Assembly (NCBI RefSeq): GCF_900218065.1 | Contig: NZ_OBMU01000001.1 | Coordinates: 1,274,919 to 1,338,918 of the forward strand | Length of the DNA: 64,000 nt | Direction: 5' to 3' | DNA from: Novosphingobium sp. Chol11 | GTDB lineage: Bacteria; Pseudomonadota; Alphaproteobacteria; Sphingomonadales; Sphingomonadaceae | Shown here: piece by piece, positions 41,901 through 52,777 of the stretch | How the letters are laid out: each line of letters begins with the position of its first letter | How positions within the stretch are numbered: position 1 is the stretch's first letter | The notes under the pieces: generated by a model | The model's input: only the letters and a program-made list of their open reading frames with translations | Told to the model about the DNA's origin: nothing | The model's database searches: none | Program-made: the position numbers and the translations under genes

Positions 41901-44672
41901 ATGAGCAACGAAACAGTTCCATCCAAAAAGAGAATCGCATTGACCGACGAGACCGCCCTCGCCGACCCTTCGGACATCAGCCCCATCTCCATCGTGGAGG
42001 AGATGAAGGCAAGCTATCTCGACTATGCCATGTCGGTCATCGTCGCCCGCGCCCTGCCGGACGTGCGCGACGGGTTGAAGCCGGTGCACCGCCGTATCCT
42101 CTTTTCGGCCCATGAATCGGGCTTCACTTACAACAAGCCCTATCGCAAGTCGGCGCGCATCGTCGGTGACGTGATCGGTAAATATCACCCCCATGGCGAC
42201 AGCCCGATCTACGACGCCTTGGCGCGCATGACCCAGGATTGGGCGATGCGGGTCCCTTTGATCGATGGTCAGGGGAACTTCGGTTCAATGGATCCCGATC
42301 CGCCGGCGGCGATGCGCTACACCGAAGCGCGCCTGGCCAAGGTCACGAATGCCCTGCTGGAGGATCTCGACAAGGACACGGTCGATTTCCAACCCAACTA
42401 TGACGCTTCGGAAAGCGAGCCGCAGGTTCTGCCCGCGCGCTTTCCCAATCTGCTGGTCAACGGCTCGGGCGGCATCGCGGTTGGCATGGCGACCAATATC
42501 CCGCCGCACAATCTGGGCGAAGTGGTCCGCGCCTGCCTTGCCTATATCGACAACCCCGCGATCACCATCGACGAACTGATTCAGATCGTCCCCGGCCCCG
42601 ATTTCCCGACCGCGCCGCTGATCCTCGGCCAGTCGGGTGCCCGCAGCGCCTATCACACCGGGCGCGGATCCATCATGATGCGCTCGCGCCACGTGATCGA
42701 GGAAGGACGCGGCGACCGTCGCTCCATCGTCCTCACCGCCATTCCCTATCAGGTCGGCAAGAATGGCCTGGTTGAAAAGATCGCCGAAGCCGCCAAGGAC
42801 AAGCGGATCGAGGGCATCAGCGACATTCGCGATGAATCCAATCGCGAAGGCGTCCGCATCGTCATGGACCTGAAGCGGGATGCGACGCCAGAGGTCGTGC
42901 TCAACCAGCTGTGGCGCAACACTCCCGCGCAGTCGAGCTTCCCGGCCAACATGCTCGCCATTCGAGGCGGCCGTCCCGAACTTCTCAACATCCGCGATAT
43001 CATCGAAGCCTTCGTCAAGTTTCGCGAAGAGGTCATCACCCGCCGTACGAAGTACGAACTCAACAAGGCCCGCGACCGCGCGCATATCTTGCTGGGCCTC
43101 GTCATCGCGGTCACCAACCTCGATGAAGTCGTTCGCACCATCCGTGGATCGGCCAGTCCGGCCGAGGCGCGCGAAACGCTGCTGGCCCGCGAATGGCCGG
43201 TCGCTGAAATCGCGCCCTATCTGCGCCTCGTCGAAGCGATCGAGACAGAGGCGACCGGCGACACCTACCGTTTGTCCGACGTTCAGGTTCGCGCCATCCT
43301 GGACCTGCGACTCCACCGCCTGACCGCGCTTGGCCGCGACGAGATCGGCAACGAACTGGCCGAACTGGCCGCTGCCATCGCCGAATATCTCGAAATCCTG
43401 GGCAACCGGCAGAAACTCTACGCGGTGATGCGCGAGGAGTTCGAGGCGATCGAGCGCGACTTCGCCACGCCCCGCATCTCCGAAATCACCGCCGCCGCCG
43501 ACGGCATCGAGGATGAAGACCTGATCGAGCGCGAGGAGATGGTCGTCACCGTCACCGTGCAGGGCTATATCAAGCGCACCCCGCTCGAAAGCTTCCGCGC
43601 CCAGGCGCGCGGCGGCAAGGGCCGGTCCGGCATGGCGACCAAGGATGAGGATGCGATCACCGAACTGTTCGTGACCTCAACGCACACGCCGGTCCTCTTC
43701 TTCTCCACCGCAGGCAAGGTCTATCGCCTCAAGGTCTGGCGCCTTCCAGAAGGTGGCCCCGCGACGCGCGGCCGCCCGATGGTGAACCTCCTGCCGCTCG
43801 GTCCGGGCGAAACGATCCAGACCGTGCTGCCGCTGCCCGAGGATGAGGATAGCTGGAAGGACCTGCACGTCATGTTCGCCACCGCGAACGGCACGGTCCG
43901 CCGCAACAGCATGGACGCCTTCGCCAACGTGCCGAGCAACGGCAAGATCGCGATGCGCTTCGATGAGGGCAGCGACGATTGCCTGATCGGCGTCGCATTG
44001 CTGAGCGAAGAGGATGACGTCTTGCTCGCCACCCGCCAGGGCAAGGCGATCCGCTTCAAGGCGACCGACGTGCGCGAGTTTCAGAGCCGTACGTCTACCG
44101 GCGTACGCGGCATGACGCTGAAGGGCGATGATGAAGTCATCTCGCTCTCCATCCTCCACCGCGCCGGGACGACGCAGGAGGAGCGCGAAGACTATCTGCG
44201 TTTCGCCCCGTGGAAGCCGGAGAAGGAAGGCTCCCCCCAGATGAGCGAGGAGCGCTTCGCCGAGCTACAGGGCAAGGAGCAGTTCATCCTCACCGTCTGC
44301 TCCAACGGCTACGGCAAGCTGTCGTCGGCCTATGACTATCGCCGCACCGGACGTGGCGGCCAAGGCATCACAAACATCGACAATATCGGCCGCAACGGCC
44401 CGGTGGTGGCGAGCTTCCCCGCGCGTCATGGCGATCATCTGATGCTGGTAACCGACCAGGCCAAGCTGATCCGCATGGGCCTCGATACCCTGCGCGTCAT
44501 CGGCCGCAATTCGGCAGGCGTGCGCCTCTTCAATGTGTCCGACGACGAACATGTCGTCAGCGCCGCGAAGATCGAGGAAAGCGACGAGGAAACGGAAATC
44601 AGCACCCCTGCTGGCATGGAAGTCTCGCCCGAAGTCAGCCCCGAAGCCGACCCGGACCTCACCGACGAGTGA
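41901..44672 (+). CDS. gyrA: DNA gyrase subunit A
   Basis: The protein has 923 residues. The catalytic Tyr140 lies in [10 protein letters not shown], and the winged-helix region with the quinolone determinant reads [15 protein letters not shown]: Ser101 and Asp105 correspond to E. coli Ser83 and Asp87, so the drug-sensitive residues are intact. The C-terminal beta-pinwheel has the GyrA-box-like ARGGKG, needed for negative supercoiling, and an acidic tail ends the protein. Its stop overlaps the DUF952 gene by four bases. Confidence 0.97.
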   Translation: MSNETVPSKKRIALTDETALADPSDISPISIVEEMKASYLDYAMSVIVARALPDVRDGLKPVHRRILFSAHESGFTYNKPYRKSARIVGDVIGKYHPHGDSPIYDALARMTQDWAMRVPLIDGQGNFGSMDPDPPAAMRYTEARLAKVTNALLEDLDKDTVDFQPNYDASESEPQVLPARFPNLLVNGSGGIAVGMATNIPPHNLGEVVRACLAYIDNPAITIDELIQIVPGPDFPTAPLILGQSGARSAYHTGRGSIMMRSRHVIEEGRGDRRSIVLTAIPYQVGKNGLVEKIAEAAKDKRIEGISDIRDESNREGVRIVMDLKRDATPEVVLNQLWRNTPAQSSFPANMLAIRGGRPELLNIRDIIEAFVKFREEVITRRTKYELNKARDRAHILLGLVIAVTNLDEVVRTIRGSASPAEARETLLAREWPVAEIAPYLRLVEAIETEATGDTYRLSDVQVRAILDLRLHRLTALGRDEIGNELAELAAAIAEYLEILGNRQKLYAVMREEFEAIERDFATPRISEITAAADGIEDEDLIEREEMVVTVTVQGYIKRTPLESFRAQARGGKGRSGMATKDEDAITELFVTSTHTPVLFFSTAGKVYRLKVWRLPEGGPATRGRPMVNLLPLGPGETIQTVLPLPEDEDSWKDLHVMFATANGTVRRNSMDAFANVPSNGKIAMRFDEGSDDCLIGVALLSEEDDVLLATRQGKAIRFKATDVREFQSRTSTGVRGMTLKGDDEVISLSILHRAGTTQEEREDYLRFAPWKPEKEGSPQMSEERFAELQGKEQFILTVCSNGYGKLSSAYDYRRTGRGGQGITNIDNIGRNGPVVASFPARHGDHLMLVTDQAKLIRMGLDTLRVIGRNSAGVRLFNVSDDEHVVSAAKIEESDEETEISTPAGMEVSPEVSPEADPDLTDE

Positions 44673-45016
44673 CGGAGCTCTTCGCCTATAAAATCCTGAC
44701 CAAGGATCAGTATGACCAGCTAAAGACCGACGGCGTGTTCAAGGGCGCGCCCGTCGATCTCGCTGACGGCTACATCCACCTGTCCACCCGCGAACAGGCG
44801 GCTGAAACCGCCGCCAAGCATTTCGCGGGTCAGGACCATCTGGTGATGCTGATGATCGACCTCGCCCCCTTCGGCGATGCGCTCAAATGGGAAGAATCAC
44901 GGGGCGGCGCGCTCTTCCCACACCTCTACGCCGACCTGCCCGTCAGCGCGGTCGCGGGAAAGGTCGTCCTGCGCCTGGATGAACAGGGCAAGCATCTCTT
45001 TCCTGCAGGGTTCTGA
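44669..45016 (+). CDS. DUF952 family protein
   Basis: The protein has 115 residues. The family patterns AYKILTKDQYDQLK, DGYIHLSTREQAAETAAKHFAG and a late FPHLYADLPVSAV are recognisable. DUF952 proteins resemble glutathione S-transferase-linked and ADP-ribose-related folds, but no function is established. GTG 44669 overlaps the gyrA stop (GTGA), so it is probably translated from the same message. Confidence 0.87.
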   Translation: MTELFAYKILTKDQYDQLKTDGVFKGAPVDLADGYIHLSTREQAAETAAKHFAGQDHLVMLMIDLAPFGDALKWEESRGGALFPHLYADLPVSAVAGKVVLRLDEQGKHLFPAGF

Positions 45017-45150
45017 CGTGCCACAATGTGGTCGTTTGATCGCGATAGATCATCCGGCTCTATGAGCGACGTTCCACAAGCCGCTCGCCTGCTGGTATAT
45101 TTCACTCTCCTAAATCACGACGAGCGAGAGATCCAAAATCAACTTAAGTC

Positions 45151-46293
45151 CTAGGCCGTTTGCGAAACGGACAACTCCCTCGCTCTTCTCATGCGCACCA
45201 CCTTCCCGCCGCTCACCCAATAATCAAATCCGCCCCACCTGATCCGCCGTGATCCAGCCGCCGCGAGTTGCATCCCCCAATGCGCCCAGCACACGGCAAA
45301 AGGCGCCAGCGCATCCCACCAGAGCGAACGCTGCGCCGCCCGCGCCTGGTCCGGCTCCAATACTCCCGCGATGATCCGCCGCCGAACCGACGCCCGCCCA
45401 GCCGCGGCCGCATAGCCAATGGCCAGAGCGCCCCAACCACCCCAGCACATCGCCCAAACCCAGCCCAAAGCTTGCGCGCCAACCACCAGAGCAGCAATGC
45501 CCCACATCCCCACGCTGTTCGTCACGATATGCCGGTACTGCCGCACGCCGAACGCAATCGCCCCGCCTCCCTCCAGCGGCGATGCCACCAGCAAATCCCG
45601 CACCGGCCGCAACCGCAGCTTCGCGCGCCATCCCGCAAGGCCGATCGCCATATCATCCGACAACCGCCCCGCCAGCGCCGCGTCTAGGTCGAGCCGCTCC
45701 GCCACCTCACGCGTCAACGCCATCGCTCCGCCCCAGGGCATGGTCGCACTCGCAGCCCGTGGCAATGTCGCCAACTGCATCTCCACAGCCCCAACCAGCG
45801 CCGCCGCGGGCCGCGCCTCAGGCAACAGCAGCCGATAGCCGGTCACGATGTCCGCCTTCCCCCGCACCAAGGGAAACAGCAACCGCCCCACCAACCGGGC
45901 AGGCGGCTCGATATCCGCATCCACGAACACCAAATAGCGGTCCTCCGGCCGCAAAGCCCGCAAAGCCGCCCGCAATTTATGAACCTTCTGCCCCTCATCC
46001 ACCGCTACACCCGCGCGGACAAGCTGCACCCAATCCCCCTCCCGCGCCGCCAAAGCTTCCGCCGCTGCGCACCCGCCGCTCGACGCGATCACCAACCTGA
46101 ACCGCGCCGTCTGCGCCTTCAACCGGGCGATCAGTTCCGCCCCGCCATCCCAATCATCCCGCACCGACAGCAGGACGACCACGCCCTCAGGCGCTTCCTC
46201 CTTCCGGTCCACTGGAAGATGCCGCCAATAGTTCAGCACGCCCAGCAGCGTCAGCCCCTGCAGCACCGCCCATGCCCAAAAGGCCCAACCCAT
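45151..46293 (-). CDS. Membrane glycosyltransferase, ceramide-glucosyltransferase-like (GT2/GT21)
   Basis: The protein has 380 residues. A hydrophobic N-terminal anchor leads to a GT-A domain with VVLLSVRDDWDGG, the metal-binding FVDADIEPP (DxD), GRLSDDMAIG (the catalytic Asp) and RQYRHIVTNS in the place of the (Q/R)xxRW motif. At least two more membrane segments follow (MWGIAALVVGAQALGWVWAM). This is the layout of ceramide glycosyltransferases and related HpnI proteins. Sphingomonads carry glycosphingolipids instead of LPS, which makes a lipid acceptor plausible, but the substrate is inference. Confidence 0.75.
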   Translation of the reverse strand: MGWAFWAWAVLQGLTLLGVLNYWRHLPVDRKEEAPEGVVVLLSVRDDWDGGAELIARLKAQTARFRLVIASSGGCAAAEALAAREGDWVQLVRAGVAVDEGQKVHKLRAALRALRPEDRYLVFVDADIEPPARLVGRLLFPLVRGKADIVTGYRLLLPEARPAAALVGAVEMQLATLPRAASATMPWGGAMALTREVAERLDLDAALAGRLSDDMAIGLAGWRAKLRLRPVRDLLVASPLEGGGAIAFGVRQYRHIVTNSVGMWGIAALVVGAQALGWVWAMCWGGWGALAIGYAAAAGRASVRRRIIAGVLEPDQARAAQRSLWWDALAPFAVCWAHWGMQLAAAGSRRIRWGGFDYWVSGGKVVRMRRARELSVSQTA

Positions 46294-46331
46294 CGTAAAT
46301 CCAAGCCCTTTACCGCCCCGACCGCTGCTGT

Positions 46332-47192
46332 ATGACGCTTGGCAAGATGCTCTCCAACCCTTTTCTCTTCACCCTCCTGCGCATTCTCCCGGCGTCGGTC
46401 GCCTCATGGCTTGGTGGCTGGCTGTCCGCGAATGTCGCGCGCAGGAACATGAAGCTGCGAGACCAGCGCGCCCGCGCCAACCTCGCCATCCTGCGCCCCG
46501 ATCTGGATGAAGCCACGCGTGAGGAAATGCTCACTCGCCGTTGGATCAATCTCGGCCGCACCATGGCCGAACTCACCAACATCGACCGGCTGATCGAAAA
46601 CGATCATATCACGGTCGAAGACGCCAAAGGTTATGACGAGGTCCTCGCCGGTCCCGGCCCCATGATCGCGCTCGCGGTGCACATCGGCAATTGGGACCTG
46701 CTCGCCGCCCATATCAAGGCTTCGACCGACCGCCCCGGTCTCGGCGTCTATGACCCGCCGCAAGATCCGGGGCAGGCCGCCATGCTGAAACGTGCCCGCA
46801 GCTCTTATATGGGGGAGGCGATCACCGGCGACGGCGCCGCGCGTGGCATCCTGAAGCATTTGACGACCAAGGACCGCGCCACCCTCTACATCCTGCTGGA
46901 CGAGCGCCGCGATCGTCAGGTCTGGTTCCCCCGCTTCGGCCGCGACTTGCCGCCGTCCGGCAATCTTTCCGTCGCGCTGCGCCTAGGCCGCAAAGTCGGT
47001 GCGAAGTTCCTCCCCTTCTACCTGATCCGAACCACCGGGCCCAATTTCCGCGTCCACTGGCACCCGCCGCTCGACCCCGCGCAACTCACCGACGACCAGA
47101 TCATGGATCAGGTCGACGCGTTCCTCGGCAAAGCCTGTATCGACCATGCCGACCAATGGCTGGCGCTCCACGATATGGATTTGACGGTCTGA
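46332..47192 (+). CDS. Lipid A biosynthesis-type acyltransferase (LpxL/HtrB family)
   Basis: The protein has 286 residues. The LPLAT pattern includes LAVHIGNWDLLAAH with the HxxxxD catalytic motif (shown as HIGNWD), a PP segment, and LDERRDRQVWFPRFG. One membrane-like segment lies near the N-terminus (LFTLLRILPASVASWLGGWLS). LpxL-type enzymes add secondary acyl chains to lipid A. Organisms that lack LPS may use homologs on other lipids. It is divergent from the glycosyltransferase gene with only 38 bases between them. Confidence 0.85.
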   Translation: MTLGKMLSNPFLFTLLRILPASVASWLGGWLSANVARRNMKLRDQRARANLAILRPDLDEATREEMLTRRWINLGRTMAELTNIDRLIENDHITVEDAKGYDEVLAGPGPMIALAVHIGNWDLLAAHIKASTDRPGLGVYDPPQDPGQAAMLKRARSSYMGEAITGDGAARGILKHLTTKDRATLYILLDERRDRQVWFPRFGRDLPPSGNLSVALRLGRKVGAKFLPFYLIRTTGPNFRVHWHPPLDPAQLTDDQIMDQVDAFLGKACIDHADQWLALHDMDLTV

Positions 47193-47265
47193 TCCTCCCG
47201 TTCGGGCTGAGCGCATGAGGATCAAACCGGTTCTCTCCCAACCCAACAGCCGCTAAAGCCCCCAA

Positions 47266-47910
47266 ATGCCCCGACTCGCCATCAAGATTTGCGGCCTTTC
47301 CACGCCCGACACGATCGGCGCAGCCGTTCGGGCAGGCGCCACCCGTCTGGGCTTCGTCCATTTCGCCAAGAGCCCCCGCCATGTCGAGGCCGACCAGTTG
47401 CGCGCTCTGGCCTCAACCGTCCCCGCCCATGTCGAGCGCGTAGCTGTCCTGGTCGATCCTACAGACGAAACGCTTGCTGAACTCGCCGCAACCAAGACTC
47501 TCACCGCCCTCCAACTTCACGGCAAGGAAAGCCCCGAACGCGCCGCCGCTATCGCTAAGCGCTTCGACCTCCCCGTCTGGAAAGCCATTTCCGTCAAGAC
47601 CCGCGCGGACATCGATGCTGCGAAAGCCTATGCCGGTGCGGCCGACTTCCTCCTGTTCGACGCGAAAACGCCCGATGGCGCGGCGCTCCCCGGTGGAATG
47701 GGGCTCCGCTTCGACTGGACCCTGCTGCGCGGCGTCCCCATATCCATGCCCTGGGGCCTTTCAGGAGGTCTCGGCATCGACAATGTCGCCGAAGCGATCC
47801 GCATCACCGGCGCACCGATGATCGACGTTTCTTCCGGCGTGGAAAGCGCGCCGGGCATCAAGAGTGTGGACAAGATCATGGCCTTCTGCAAAGCGGCACA
47901 GCAATCATGA
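47266..47910 (+). CDS. trpF: Phosphoribosylanthranilate isomerase
   Basis: This 214-residue TIM-barrel enzyme converts PRA to CdRP in tryptophan synthesis. The motifs [10 protein letters not shown] (general base Cys), [12 protein letters not shown] and the phosphate-binding end [13 protein letters not shown], followed by IDVSSGVE, are present. It overlaps trpB by four bases. Confidence 0.95.
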   Translation: MPRLAIKICGLSTPDTIGAAVRAGATRLGFVHFAKSPRHVEADQLRALASTVPAHVERVAVLVDPTDETLAELAATKTLTALQLHGKESPERAAAIAKRFDLPVWKAISVKTRADIDAAKAYAGAADFLLFDAKTPDGAALPGGMGLRFDWTLLRGVPISMPWGLSGGLGIDNVAEAIRITGAPMIDVSSGVESAPGIKSVDKIMAFCKAAQQS

Positions 47911-49136
47911 CCATCAGCAACTCCCTCCGCTCGCAACCGGACGCATCCGGTCATTTCGGGTCTTTCGGCGGCCGCTATGTCGCCGAAACGCTGATGCCGC
48001 TCATCCTGGAGCTGGAAAAAGTCTACAAGGAAGCAAAGCAGGACCCGACTTTCGAAGCCGAGTTCGAAGAGTTGCTGCGAAGCTATGTCGGCCGGCCCAA
48101 CCCGCTTTACTATGCAGGCCGCCTCACCGAAGCGCTGCGCGCCGATTCCCCAGATGGTAAGGGCGCAAAAATCTACCTGAAGCGCGAGGAATTGAACCAC
48201 ACCGGCGCGCACAAGATCAACAATTGCATCGGCCAGGCTCTGCTTGCCCGCCGCATGGGCAAGAAGAAGGTCATCGCCGAAACGGGTGCGGGCCAGCATG
48301 GCGTCGCCACGGCCACCGTCGCCGCCCTGTTCGGCATGGAATGCAAGATCTTCATGGGCGCGAAGGATGTCGAGCGGCAAAAGCCCAACGTCTTCCGCAT
48401 GAAGCTGCTGGGCGCGGAAGTCATTCCCGTCGTGTCAGGCTCGCAAACGCTGAAAGATGCGATGAACGACGCCTTGCGTCATTGGGTCTCGAACGTCCAC
48501 GACACCTTCTACATCATCGGCACTGCTGCCGGGCCGCACCCCTATCCTGAACTGGTCCGCGACTTTCAGTCGGTGATCGGCAAGGAAGCGCGCCAGCAGA
48601 TCGTCGAAATCGAAGGCCGCCTGCCTGACCTGCTGATCGCCCCGGTCGGCGGCGGCTCCAACGCCATTGGTCTTTTCCACCCCTTCCTTGACGATGTGGA
48701 CGTCAAGATGATCGGCGTGGAAGCAGCGGGCGAGGGCCTCACCGGCAAGCATGCCGCCTCGCTTGCGGGCGGCGCGTCCGGCATCCTCCACGGCAACCGG
48801 ACCTATCTGCTTCAGGACGAAGACGGCCAGATCACCGAAGCGCACAGCATTTCGGCCGGGCTCGACTATCCCGGCATCGGCCCTGAACATAGCTGGCTGC
48901 ATGAGATCGGCCGCGTTCAATATATGCCGATCACCGATGACGAAGCGCTCGCCAGCTTCCAGAAGCTTGCGGCTCTCGAAGGCATCATCCCGGCCCTGGA
49001 ATCCGCCCACGCCATCGCCAGCGCGGAAAAGGTTGCCCCCACGATGGACGCGGACCAGATCATCGTCGTCAATCTCTCCGGACGGGGCGACAAGGACATA
49101 TTCACCGTCGCCGACGCGCTGGGAGTGGAGATGTGA
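47907..49136 (+). CDS. trpB: Tryptophan synthase beta chain
   Basis: This 409-residue PLP enzyme condenses indole with serine. The PLP lysine lies in [12 protein letters not shown], the substrate site in [14 protein letters not shown], and the phosphate-binding loop in VGGGSNAIG. Length and order are canonical. Between its stop and trpA lies a 103-base gap with two REP-like hairpins, unusual because trpB and trpA are normally adjacent or overlapping. Confidence 0.97.
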   Translation: MTISNSLRSQPDASGHFGSFGGRYVAETLMPLILELEKVYKEAKQDPTFEAEFEELLRSYVGRPNPLYYAGRLTEALRADSPDGKGAKIYLKREELNHTGAHKINNCIGQALLARRMGKKKVIAETGAGQHGVATATVAALFGMECKIFMGAKDVERQKPNVFRMKLLGAEVIPVVSGSQTLKDAMNDALRHWVSNVHDTFYIIGTAAGPHPYPELVRDFQSVIGKEARQQIVEIEGRLPDLLIAPVGGGSNAIGLFHPFLDDVDVKMIGVEAAGEGLTGKHAASLAGGASGILHGNRTYLLQDEDGQITEAHSISAGLDYPGIGPEHSWLHEIGRVQYMPITDDEALASFQKLAALEGIIPALESAHAIASAEKVAPTMDADQIIVVNLSGRGDKDIFTVADALGVEM

Positions 49137-49156
49137 TGCCCTTCCGCGCACTCCGT

Positions 49157-49217
49157 GCTCCTGCGAAGGCAGGAGCCCAGTCCCGCCGTCCGATCTGGAT
49201 TCCTGCCTGCGCAGGAA
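49157..49217. repeat. Pair of REP-like hairpins between trpB and trpA
   Basis: GCTCCTGC-GAAG-GCAGGAGC (49157-49176) and TTCCTGC-CTGC-GCAGGAA (49200-49217) are two short palindromes sharing the (T)CCTGC arm. Similar elements are scattered in sphingomonad intergenic DNA. No terminator T-run follows, so transcription into trpA may be reduced but not blocked. Confidence 0.75.
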
Positions 49218-49239
49218 CACGCCCGCGCAGGGATTACTG

Positions 49240-50067
49240 ATGACTGACCGCCTCGCCACCCGCTTCGCCGCCTGCAAGGAAGCAGGGCGCGCCGCCCTCG
49301 TCACCTTCGTGACCGCGGGCGACCCGACCGTTACTGCTACTCCGGCGATTCTCGACGCCCTTGTTGCTGGCGGCGCCGACATCATCGAACTCGGCATGCC
49401 CTTCACCGATCCGATGGCGGACGGCCCCGCGATCGAATTGGCAAATCTGCGCAGCCTTGGCTCGGGTACGAAGACCAAGGACATCTTCCATCTCGCCACC
49501 ACTTTCCGCGCGCGGCACCCCCATACGCCGCTGGTGCTGATGGGCTACGCCAATCCGATGCTGATCCGTGGCTCCGAATGGTTTGCGAACCAGTGCCGTG
49601 AAGCAGGCATCGATGGCGTCATCTGTGTCGATACGCCCCCCGAAGAGGACGCCGAAATCGGCCCTGCCCTGCGCGCGGCAGGCGTTCACCTCATACGCCT
49701 CGCGACACCCACGACCGATGCCGCGCGCCTTCCGACCGTGCTCGATGGCGCCAGCGGATTCCTCTACCATGTCGCCGTTGCGGGCGTGACCGGCAAACAG
49801 CAGGCAGCCCAAACCGCCGTCGAACAGGCCGTGGAAAAGCTGAAGGCCGCGACGGACCTTCCCATCGCCGTCGGCTTCGGCGTTCGCTCCGCCGAGCAGG
49901 CCGCCGCGATCGGCCGTGTCGCTGACGGCGTGGTCGTCGGATCGGCCATTGTCGACATCATCGGCTCGCATGGCGACGCCGCCGCCCCCTTCGTTCAGGA
50001 GTTCGTCGCCACCTTGAGCGGCGCTCTCAAAGCCAACAGCCCCCACTTTCGGGAGACCGCCGCATGA
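49240..50067 (+). CDS. trpA: Tryptophan synthase alpha chain
   Basis: This 275-residue TIM-barrel cleaves indole-3-glycerol phosphate. [23 protein letters not shown] (catalytic Glu and Asp) and [10 protein letters not shown] are present. ATG 49240 begins the family start [10 protein letters not shown]. It overlaps accD by four bases, so amino acid and fatty acid genes share a message here. Confidence 0.96.
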   Translation: MTDRLATRFAACKEAGRAALVTFVTAGDPTVTATPAILDALVAGGADIIELGMPFTDPMADGPAIELANLRSLGSGTKTKDIFHLATTFRARHPHTPLVLMGYANPMLIRGSEWFANQCREAGIDGVICVDTPPEEDAEIGPALRAAGVHLIRLATPTTDAARLPTVLDGASGFLYHVAVAGVTGKQQAAQTAVEQAVEKLKAATDLPIAVGFGVRSAEQAAAIGRVADGVVVGSAIVDIIGSHGDAAAPFVQEFVATLSGALKANSPHFRETAA

Positions 50068-50915
50068 GTTGGATCAACCGCGTCCGCAACGCCGTCCCCT
50101 TCCTTGCCAAAAAGGAAAGCACGGCCGAGACGCTGTGGCACAAATGCCCGTCCTGCACGGAAATGATCTTCATCAAGGAGTGGGAGGACAATCTGTCCGT
50201 CTGCCCGCGCTGTGACCATCATGGCCGCATCGGCCCGTCCGAGCGGTTCGAGCAGATCCTCGACGCAGGCTTCATCCTGCTGCCGACCCCCCCGGTTCAG
50301 GAAGACCCGCTAAAGTTTCGCGATTCCAAGCGCTATCCTGACCGCATGAAGGCCGCCCGTGCCCAGACCGGAGATCAGGACGCCCTCATCAACGCGCGCG
50401 GCGCGATCGACGACGTTCCGCTGGTCATGGGCGTGCAGAATTTCGCCTTCATGGGTGGCTCCATGGGCATGGGCGTGGGCGCGGCATTCATCCAGGGCGT
50501 GAACGAAGCCATCGGCCATAAATGCCCTTATGTCATCTTCACCGCAGCAGGCGGCGCGCGCATGCAGGAAGGGATACTGTCCCTCATGCAGATGCCGCGG
50601 TCGACCGTCGCGATTCAGAAACTGCATGCGGCGGGCCTCCCCTATATCGTCGTCCTCACCGATCCGACGACGGGCGGCGTGACCGCCAGCTATGCGATGC
50701 TAGGTGACGTCCAGATCGCCGAGCCTAACGCCCTTATCGGCTTCGCGGGCCAGCGCGTCATCGAAAGCACGATCCGCGAAAAGCTGCCCGACGGTTTCCA
50801 GCGCGCTGAATATCTGCTGGAACATGGCATGCTCGACATGGTTGTTCACCGTAGCGAATTGCGCGACACGCTCGCACGGGTGATCGGCTACCTCGCTCCC
50901 CGCGCGGCCGCCTGA
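50064..50915 (+). CDS. accD: Acetyl-CoA carboxylase carboxyltransferase, beta subunit
   Basis: The protein has 283 residues. An N-terminal zinc finger is formed by CPSC and CPRC ([22 protein letters not shown]...), followed by the carboxyltransferase domain with [14 protein letters not shown] and [17 protein letters not shown]. AccD works with AccA to form malonyl-CoA. The trpA-accD-folC order is common in alphaproteobacteria. Confidence 0.96.
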   Translation: MSWINRVRNAVPFLAKKESTAETLWHKCPSCTEMIFIKEWEDNLSVCPRCDHHGRIGPSERFEQILDAGFILLPTPPVQEDPLKFRDSKRYPDRMKAARAQTGDQDALINARGAIDDVPLVMGVQNFAFMGGSMGMGVGAAFIQGVNEAIGHKCPYVIFTAAGGARMQEGILSLMQMPRSTVAIQKLHAAGLPYIVVLTDPTTGGVTASYAMLGDVQIAEPNALIGFAGQRVIESTIREKLPDGFQRAEYLLEHGMLDMVVHRSELRDTLARVIGYLAPRAAA

Positions 50916-50941
50916 CGCCACCGCGCGAGGGATTTAGGGCC

Positions 50942-52267
50942 ATGCCCGACCACGCCATTTCCGATGATCCGGGCGTTCAGGCTCAACTGGACCGGCTCGC
51001 CACGCTCTCGCCTGGCGCAGACACGCTTGGCCTCGACCGCATCACCCGCCTGCTCGACCGGCTGCGTGACCCCCATCGCGCGCTGCCGCCAGTGTTCCAT
51101 GTCGCGGGCACCAACGGCAAAGGCTCGACCTGTGCTTTCCTGCGCGCGGCTCTGGAAGCGGACGGCAGGAGCGTTCACGTCTTCACCTCGCCCCATCTCG
51201 TCCGCTTCAACGAACGCATCCGCCTCAATGGCCAGCTGATCAGCGACGAAGCGCTCGCCCACTATCTTTCTCGCGTGCTGGACGTTGCGGAGGGTATCAA
51301 CGCGAGCTTCTTCGAAGTCACAACCGCCGCCGCCTTCCTCGCCTTCGCCGAACATCCCGCCGACGCCTGCATCATCGAAGTGGGGCTCGGCGGACGGCTC
51401 GACGCCACCAACATCATCGAGAATCCCGCCGTCTGCGGCATCGCCCAGCTCGGCCTCGATCATCAGGCCTTCCTCGGCGACAATCTTCGCGCGATTGCCA
51501 CGGAAAAGGCAGGCATCGCCAAACCCCGTGCGCCCCTAGTCACGCAGCGCTACCCCGAATCGCTCGCTTCCGTGATGCGCGAAGCCGCCAACCGCGCCCG
51601 CACCGTCTGGCTCCCCATGGGCCAAAGCTGGGACGCCGCTAGCTATCGCGACCGCCTGCATTACCGCGATGAGCAAGGCCGCCTCGACACCCCGCTCCCC
51701 CGCCTCCCCGGCGCGCATCAGGTACAGAACGCCGCGCTCGCCTTCGCCATGCTCCGCCATCAAAGCGCCCTGCCCGTCAGCGAGGCCGCCCTGAAGGCCG
51801 CGCCCCTCTGGGCGCATTGGCCCGCGCGCCTCCAGCGCCTGGACGACGGTCCCCTGCTCGCCCCCCTCCCGCCTGGCAGCGAAGCCTGGCTCGACGGCGG
51901 CCATAACGCCGGAGCAGGCGAAGCAATCAGCGCCTTCTTCACCGCCGACCGGCTTGGCGGCCGCCAACTGCATCTCGTCATCGGGATGCTCGCCAACAAA
52001 GATGTGGACGCCTTCCTCGCTCCCTTCGCCGGGCGCATTGCACACATCCACGCGCTCCCCGTGCCGGGCCATGATCATCACCCCGCAAGCCGCTTCGCCG
52101 CGATTGCGGAGCAATGGGGCATAGGCTGCACGGCCCATGCAAGCCCCGCCGAAGCGATCCAGGCCGTCGCCACCACCAGCGGAGATCAAGCCCCGCTGCT
52201 CCTCATCGCCGGGTCGCTTTACCTGGCAGGCGAAATTTTGCGCCTGAACGAGCAGTTTCCTGACTGA
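50942..52267 (+). CDS. folC: Dihydrofolate synthase / folylpolyglutamate synthase
   Basis: This 441-residue Mur-ligase-type enzyme adds glutamate to dihydropteroate and folates. The P-loop GTNGKGSTCAFL, the Omega-loop segment SPHLVRFNERIRLNG, EVGLGGRLDATN and AWLDGGHNAGAGE are all present. AGGGATTTAGGG precedes the ATG. Confidence 0.95.
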   Translation: MPDHAISDDPGVQAQLDRLATLSPGADTLGLDRITRLLDRLRDPHRALPPVFHVAGTNGKGSTCAFLRAALEADGRSVHVFTSPHLVRFNERIRLNGQLISDEALAHYLSRVLDVAEGINASFFEVTTAAAFLAFAEHPADACIIEVGLGGRLDATNIIENPAVCGIAQLGLDHQAFLGDNLRAIATEKAGIAKPRAPLVTQRYPESLASVMREAANRARTVWLPMGQSWDAASYRDRLHYRDEQGRLDTPLPRLPGAHQVQNAALAFAMLRHQSALPVSEAALKAAPLWAHWPARLQRLDDGPLLAPLPPGSEAWLDGGHNAGAGEAISAFFTADRLGGRQLHLVIGMLANKDVDAFLAPFAGRIAHIHALPVPGHDHHPASRFAAIAEQWGIGCTAHASPAEAIQAVATTSGDQAPLLLIAGSLYLAGEILRLNEQFPD

Positions 52268-52273
52268 ATAGAC

Positions 52274-52290
52274 TTGCGATTGACTCGCAA
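52274..52290. promoter_or_regulatory. Fur-like palindromic box upstream of the DUF6628 gene
   Basis: TTGCGA-TTGAC-TCGCAA is an inverted repeat with a five-base centre, resembling iron-responsive Fur boxes of alphaproteobacteria (TGCnAnTnnnTnGCA-like). It lies 47 bases before the ATG at 52337, a position suitable for repression. Confidence 0.55.
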
Positions 52291-52336
52291 TAGCGTAACC
52301 TGCGGTCCGTCACACAACGGATAAAGGTGCTCGCAC

Positions 52337-52777
52337 ATGGCCCATGGAGAGATCAGCCCTCTAGACCTGCCCCGCTCGATGCCGCACGGCTACGGCAACC
52401 GCCTCTTCCTTTACACGATGCGCCGCATGGCCAGCGCCGGGGTCAACGACGCCCATGCCGCGAACGCCATGCTGGGCGCATTCGGGCGCAGCTATCGCCG
52501 TCCGCTCGTCCTGATGCGCGCCATGATGCTGGAAGTCGCCCGCTGCGCCACCCGCCGGATATTGGTCGCGCCCTGTTGCTGCGCCCGGATGACCGCCGAC
52601 GAAGCAACCCTCATGCAAGCGATCAGCACGGCGCTGCAGGACCCGCCTTCATCCTACGACCAGCTCGCCACGCTGCTTGGCACCGACGATGTGCTGGGCG
52701 CGCTCACCTGCCTGCAAGCCGTAGCCCAAGCGCACGGCGATCTCGGCCGCCCGCTGGACCTTTACGCAGGCGCCTGA
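52337..52777 (+). CDS. DUF6628 family protein
   Basis: The protein has 146 residues. It shows the pattern RLFLYTMRRMASAGVNDAHAANAMLGAFG, RRPLVLMRAMMLEVARCA and the Cys-rich VAPCCCARMT, which I associate with a family restricted to sphingomonads. No function is known. The cysteine cluster and the upstream Fur-like box suggest a link with metal status, as inference. Its 3' end overlaps the convergent permease gene by 16 bases. Confidence 0.75.
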   Translation: MAHGEISPLDLPRSMPHGYGNRLFLYTMRRMASAGVNDAHAANAMLGAFGRSYRRPLVLMRAMMLEVARCATRRILVAPCCCARMTADEATLMQAISTALQDPPSSYDQLATLLGTDDVLGALTCLQAVAQAHGDLGRPLDLYAGA

